NCBI RefSeq assembly: GCF_052324685.1
Contig: NC_135214.1
Span: 3,177,049-3,241,048, forward strand
DNA from: Brachyhypopomus gauderio
Lineage: Eukaryota; Chordata; Actinopteri; Gymnotiformes; Hypopomidae
Reading direction: 5' to 3'
DNA: 64,000 bases
The notes beneath the pieces were generated by a model. The model worked only from the letters and a program-made list of their open reading frames with translations. It had not been told where the DNA came from and ran no database searches. Positions 58,801-64,000 of the stretch are shown here, one piece after another. Position 1 is the stretch's first letter; each line of letters starts with the position of its first letter. A program made the position numbers and the translations under genes.

Positions 58801-60226
58801 GCACAAAGTGAATTATTTTAACACCTTTGTGAACGTCCCCAGTAGAGGGTTTTTTTATCCCAACCAGCCACAGCTGCGACGTGTTTCTTTCGCAAGTGAC
58901 TCTTTTCTCGGGCGTATTTACATTTCAGTGGCCTTTCGAAATCTGGTTTGTCAACCGCAGCACCAAATTTGGGTGGCTTGTATTATTTTGCTTATCCGCT
59001 GCAAGAATTTTATGACACTTTTCTCCATATTGCAGAGCGCACCTGAATGAGAAGGCTGCCTCACTGGGACTGCCCGAGGCTGTTTTCTGCACTTATGCCG
59101 TTTGAAAGGGCATTGAAGGGACGGTTTGTTTGGCTAAAAAGGTCCTCTAAAAGGTTGAACTTTTCAAGCCGCCATCGAATCCACCTGAGTTTATTACCGT
59201 TGTCGACGACGATTTGAATTCAGCCAGTGTAAACAGAGCTGTAATTATGAGGACGCGAGAGGGGCAAGCCGTCTCGTTTGAAAGTGACCACGCGACAGCA
59301 GGAGCTAAACCTTCTCGCACGCAGCCCTTTGAGGGCCTTTCTCGTTAATTCTGCTGCTGGTTTGTCCCCGCCAAGCCCAGTTTGTCCAGTTGGCCCAGCT
59401 TTGATCTGTCCGTCCGACAATGGGCCCATCACAGGACCGCAAATTAAGGCAACCGGATGCAAAATATGAAACGATCGGGGGCCTTTCTTCTGTGTTTGAT
59501 GTTTTTTTCGGAATTCTCTGTCCGGCTCACGCGTGCGGCCATGCCGGTGGCTCACGTGATGTGGTTTGATGTTCTGTTGGATATTCGTTCCCGTTTAGAT
59601 GAGTTCTCTCGTGTTCTCCCCGCCGGGCCGGTGCCGTCTGAGTCCCGGGCGGAGCCGGAGAACCGCTGGCCGTCCGGGATCAGCCGCCTGCCCATCGACA
59701 CGGCGCCGGGCCTCCTGGGCTTGAGCCGCAGCCGTGCTCTCCGCCACGACGGCTTTTGTTTACCCTGGTGGGCCCCAGCTGCTGAGATAGGTGGCAGCTA
59801 CACTCCCCGAATCCCCCCCAAAAACCTCAGGCTCCGCACTGTTGCCCCCCGAACCCTAAATAGGAGCATTAGACACACCACATTAAGAGACTGCTGGTCT
59901 GGAGGTGGGTGCGTGTCCCAAAGGGTCCTGGCTTTTCTCCCTCTTCACACCTCAACACCCTCCTGGACACACACACACACTCAGTCACACTCACTCTGTC
60001 TGGACAGATCAGGGGGCATGACTCTGTGAAAAGCTTAGACTCCACGCTTTGTAACTCTCACCTTCCACCATTACACTCTTCCCTCGCTCTGCTCTCATTC
60101 ACACAACGCTACAACAGCCTCGTGATTTAGATATTCTATCGTCCTGTGTGATGGCTCGCCAACACGCTCCTTCTTAATATTTCTTTAACCCCTTGTCTGC
60201 CGGTGCTGCAGTGCCACGATACCGCC

Positions 60227-60268
60227 GTCCTGCCCCCGTCCTGCCCCCGTCCTGCCCCCGTCCTGCCC
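60227..60268. repeat. 11-bp tandem repeat (gtcctgccccc)n
   Basis: Four near-perfect copies. Confidence 0.9.
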
Positions 60269-60584
60269 TGCTGCCCAGCTCCCTCTGTGCTCGTGGAAAT
60301 GTGTGCCCAGCCCCAGCTCTGAGAAAATACCCACAAGGCCAGTCACACCATATGCAGTGTTTTTAGCCCCCCCCACCCGCCCCCACTTTCTTTTCTTTAA
60401 TATTATGCTGGCGCTGAATCACAGCACAGCAGGGTATTCCTAAACACGTAAACGAATTCACAGCTAAACGCTCCTATACGCGGGACAGCCGTGGTGTGGC
60501 TGGTTTGGGGGGGGGGGCTCAACAGCAGCCAAACTGGCTTCAACGTGGCAGCACTGCAAAGAGAGAAAACATGGAGTCGGTGTC

Positions 60585-60585
<1 letters not shown>

Positions 60586-60615
<30 letters not shown>
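60586..60615. repeat. poly-C tract (30 C)
   Basis: Longest homopolymer of the window. Confidence 0.95.
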
Positions 60616-60619
<4 letters not shown>

Positions 60620-61060
60620 CAAATAAGTGTAACCATTAGCAAATAATTAGGGAAATCTCAGCCCAGTGGATTTAATCCTAATACAGCTATGGCTACAGTT
60701 TAGAGTAGGTGGATTAATGGTGAGTTGAAACACTAACACAGTCGCCCATTTGGACATTTGGTTTTGGTTTGGTTTCTTTTTGCCCGTTCGGCTGATTGCG
60801 GTAATAGCCGAGAGAAGGCGGCCGTCCGGATCAATAAGGTGTGCCTGAGACGAGGGCCGCCCTGACCCACGCCCCTGCTTAATGAAGGCTCGGGTGTCGT
60901 TTCTGCTCTTCTAATGAACTTTACCATGAAAGTGCTTGAGCATGACTTTGTCTCGGAGCAGTGCAAATGGAATTGCCCCCTGATGGTTTGGAATGCACCC
61001 AGCTGGCCTTTAAAAGGTGATAATTGGAAAATACAGGATACAGCCGTAGTCGGAGAAGGG
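60620..61060. other. candidate conserved non-coding element
   Basis: Non-repetitive sequence with an aaataattaggg core near 60640, a ggatttaatcctaat segment near 60670 (two ATTA/TAATCC sites, bicoid-class type) and an AT-leaning run at 60910-61040, without a convincing coding frame. Judged by texture only. Confidence 0.25.
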
Positions 61061-61519
61061 ACTCCATGTTCCGCCGATTTAACCACTGCGTGCGTGATGC
61101 CGGTCTCCTCGAGTTTGCCTCAAAAAGACACTCCGTTTTTAGATTTGGGTTTGGCTCGGTTCGGTGCTAGCCAATCACTTTCCATGGTGGTGTTTCATAA
61201 GGGGGTACTTTACGAGTGTAGAGTCCATTGTGATTGAAGCACTCTGAAACATCTTGGCGGATGGGTTCAGCTCTGAGAATAAAGAACGAAGAAACGTTGA
61301 CATGACATGCGGTTAGACTACAAAGGTTGTGGCAGTAATGATGCTCTGTGTTAGTCACTCTCCCTTTTTTTGTTGCTGTTCCATTTTCACGAGTGATTCA
61401 TGGTCTCTGCCTTTTCTGTTTAGCCCAAATCTGAGCGTCGGACGTAATCCCGTTCAGCAGTGGGTGTTCGCGTGCCTCCTTAAGCCAGGAGAACGTAAGC
61501 CTGCACATACGACGCACGC

Positions 61520-61625
61520 TTAAAACGTGACCCCCCGTCTCTCCCCCTCTCCCTCTTCTGCTCTCCTTCCCCTCCTCTCTTCCTCTCCTCTCTTCCTCTC
61601 CCCTCTCCTCCCCTCTCTTCTCTTT
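61520..61625. repeat. polypyrimidine (CT-rich) tract
   Basis: About 100 bp of cct/ctctt units on the plus strand, giving a false Arg/Glu-rich frame on the minus strand. Confidence 0.85.
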
Positions 61626-64000
61626 ATTGTAGTCTTACAAGCAGCGTGTTGAGCCAGCCCTGGCATTCCTCGTGCTTTCAGGAAGGAAGTCTTGAATCCT
61701 GGGATGTGGAGAAAACCCCAGGCCCTCGCAGGTCTAAATTGAAACCATTTCTGTGCTCCTCTTTTAACCCGGCGTAAGCAGGAGCAGGCGGCCTTCATTA
61801 GAGTGCCTCAGCGGAGAGACCCTGTCTGCGCTACCGATGAGCTCCAGCCCACAAGCACGCGGCCAGCCAAAGCTGTGATTCATGGCACAATCACAGGCAT
61901 GTCTGTTTGTGGAAAGCAGCTGAAATCACGAGCAAGCACCCAGATAAGGGTTATCACTGCTGGCCAGATATGGGCAGATTATTCCGGCTGTGCCAAGCTC
62001 ATGTCGCTGTCTGACCTGGGTGTCTCCGAAAAGAAGTTTCCGTCATTAGCATTTCGGGATCATTTCTGTTCAGGGAAGCCGCTGAAACACCGAAACACTG
62101 AAACACCGTTCTGGGTGTTGTCCAACGGTCGGCCCTGAGCTGACGGGGACACTCCCACTCTGGGGACGCTGGGTGGAGGGCTGTCCAGGACCGTCCTGCT
62201 CCCGTCCCGCTCCTGTCTTGCGAGTCAGGGTGAAGCCACGGAGTCTCGGCATCCCCTTTCGGAACGCCGGAGGGGGGGGGCAACACCGCCGGCCCACCGC
62301 GATTTCCTGGGGGGGTCTCTGTCGGGCTGCGCCTGTTTTTGGGGAACGTGGAGTTTCCATGTTTTCCTGGGCTGACCGGCGACTGACGGAGGTGGAGTTG
62401 GTGAAGGACGGGCAGCAACAGGGTGTGACCTGCCCCCGCTACACCACCCCTCCTCTCCACACCCACCCCAGCTCCTCCACCTCGGAACTTTCCAGCACGC
62501 TCCCTCTGGGCCGGCCGGCTGAGACCTCGAACCGTGTGGGAAAAATTCTCCACGTTCAGCTGATCGGCTCTGACCTTTTTACTCGATTACTGATGGTCAT
62601 AGGAGCTAAAGCTAAAACAGCGAGTCAGTTAGCGAGTGCTCAGGCAGCCGCAGCAGCCAATAGTGTTGATGTAAGATCATCCCCTGAGTGAAGGTTTCAA
62701 AGGCCTGGTTGGATGTGGTCTTTCTCCTCAGGGTGAAGGTTGCTTTACTTCTCTCTACCTCCCTCTGCTTAAGTCCTGCCTGGTTTTCTGTTTCCACCGA
62801 TGCTGTGGAGATCTTCAGACGTGGCCTTTTTCATCGACCTGCTACTCCCATTATGTAGAGACGTGCAAATTACACACTCCCTGCCTCATTCTCTCTCTCT
62901 CCACCTCTCCCTCTCTCCATCTCTCCCTCATAGAGCTTCACCCTTTACACGTGCGTCTCCTCAACTATTTTCCTCCGGGCGTGAAAATGAGGCTTCTGCA
63001 CTGGTGGAGCGAGTGAGTGTGGGTGGAGGGCAGCTCTCCTGATGCAGCGTGGCCCCGCAGAGGTTGGGGGGCCTGGGCTCTCCTCCCACCGCAGGGCCCC
63101 TCACCGTCCCCGGGGACAGATGAGCCCGCCATGAATGCCGGACAGCGGGAGACGCTGCCCCCGGAGGTGAACTGTGGGAGAGCGCGGGGTTGAGGGCCCA
63201 GGTGCTTGGAGGCAAACCTGAAGGAGCTCGTAGAGTGGGCATCATCATTCCCGACGCTGGTCCTTCCCGCCGCGCTGGAGTTGTTGTTGATGGGAAGAAG
63301 TTACTTAAGATAGGACTCGTATCGCGGCTCCGTGGTGCCGTGTGCACATGGGCACTGTGGGGTTTTTTCCCCACTGAGAGGGAGTTTGTGGTGTAAATGC
63401 TAACGGTTGTGTTGGTTTCTCTGTGCTTTTCCCTCTAAGAGTGGCTCGTTTCATGTGAGAAACCAACGCTTGTTAAAAGTTCACAGCCAGTGAAAGGCAT
63501 ATTTTGTAGAACTCATTCACAATCATTTGTGTGCCTTGTTTGCATGTAGGTGGTTGTGTGTGCGTTTTCTTACAGTGCAGGTGGTTGGGGGGTGGGATTT
63601 ATGGGTCGGTTGGGTGTGTGGGGTGGGTGGGGTGGTTGGGGTAGGTGGGGTGGGTGTCCGGCCCTTGTGGATTTGCTCATTGTATACTAGGGAGGGGGTG
63701 ACAAAAGTCAGACCCTAACCCTAGTGATTAAAGCCCATGGAGGTCTCGGTGCCCGGGGGCATGGCTACACCCTTGGGGTCTCACACGGCCACAACACCAT
63801 CACAGTCATTCAGCCCCGACGTTATCAGGCCACAGATTGAAATCTCTATCACTTCCAAGTTGTTATTGTTTGTCTCCCCCCCGATAGAGCGTGTGTGGTG
63901 AAAGGAGTGCCCCTTCCAGCCGGGTCCGCTCCACTGGCCCTGATCTGCCCACCCGCTTCCTGCCTGGGTCTCCTGCAGGCCCACTGGAACTGTTTATGCA

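Larger units (their letters stand above)
49943..64000 (+). other. putative intron 1 of the 49.9-kb gene; no exon recognised
   Basis: Assigned only because it follows the donor at 49943. It is more GC- and CpG-rich than the left half, with patches at about 53040-53360, 53500-53830, 54260-54480, 57560-57880, 59590-59760 and 62150-62560. Stretches with TAATTA/ATTA cores and no repeats occur at about 57540-57600, 58690-58800 and 60620-60720. Open frames up to 190 codons (59457-60029) look like by-products of high GC. No exon, RNA gene or intact mobile element could be supported. Confidence 0.35.

Noticed and set aside
59457..60029. 190-codon plus frame in CpG-rich DNA
   Set aside because: High GC lowers stop frequency. 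No domain, no exon borders and no homology that I recognise.
61999..62691. Frames of 184 and 172 codons on opposite strands
   Set aside because: GC-rich low-stop sequence with Pro/Arg-rich composition and no family match.
1..64000. Exons of ubac2, the tetrapod host gene of GPR18/GPR183, and of tm9sf2
   Set aside because: I looked on the plus strand for the conserved rhomboid-like segments and UBA domain of ubac2 and for tm9sf2 coding segments, and recognised none. Either the cluster lies outside these genes in this fish, or short exons escaped reading by eye.

Overview
The window looks like nuclear DNA of a ray-finned (teleost) fish. It has long AT-rich intergenic stretches and many dinucleotide and homopolymer tracts. 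It also has a decayed Ty3/gypsy LTR retrotransposon, a repeat type common in fish genomes, and three intact class A GPCR genes that match vertebrate GPR18 and GPR183. Nothing prokaryotic was seen: no operons, CRISPR arrays or insertion sequences. The species cannot be fixed from the sequence.

The core of the window (16.9-37.6 kb) is a cluster of three lipid-receptor genes, all on the minus strand: gpr18 (16899-17885), gpr183 (23024-24145) and a second gpr183-like paralog (35899-36933). Each has one coding exon directly downstream of a strong 3' splice acceptor, so each start codon lies a few codons inside the longest open frame. A good donor upstream of each suggests a short non-coding first exon. 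GPR18 and GPR183 are neighbours in tetrapods, inside UBAC2, but no ubac2 exon was recognised here. A 3-kb minisatellite built from 54/57-bp units lies between the two gpr183 copies and creates very long false reading frames on both strands.

Left flank (1-16.9 kb): a possible terminal exon of an unidentified plus-strand transcript (162 to about 1040, AATAAA at 1017), then intergenic DNA with microsatellites, several stretches that read like conserved non-coding elements, and the gypsy remnant at 7516-10111.

Right flank (37.6-64 kb): sparse DNA with an interstitial telomeric array at 48801-48856 and a CpG-rich segment with two CACGTG boxes and a TATA box near 44.0-44.3 kb. A CCAAT-box promoter with a very short first coding exon at 49899-49942 may be clybl exon 1, since CLYBL lies beyond GPR183 in tetrapods. 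If so, the remaining 14 kb is its first intron, which holds CpG-rich patches and homeodomain-site-rich stretches. Apart from the three receptors, the putative clybl exon and the retroelement debris, no protein-coding sequence could be supported.
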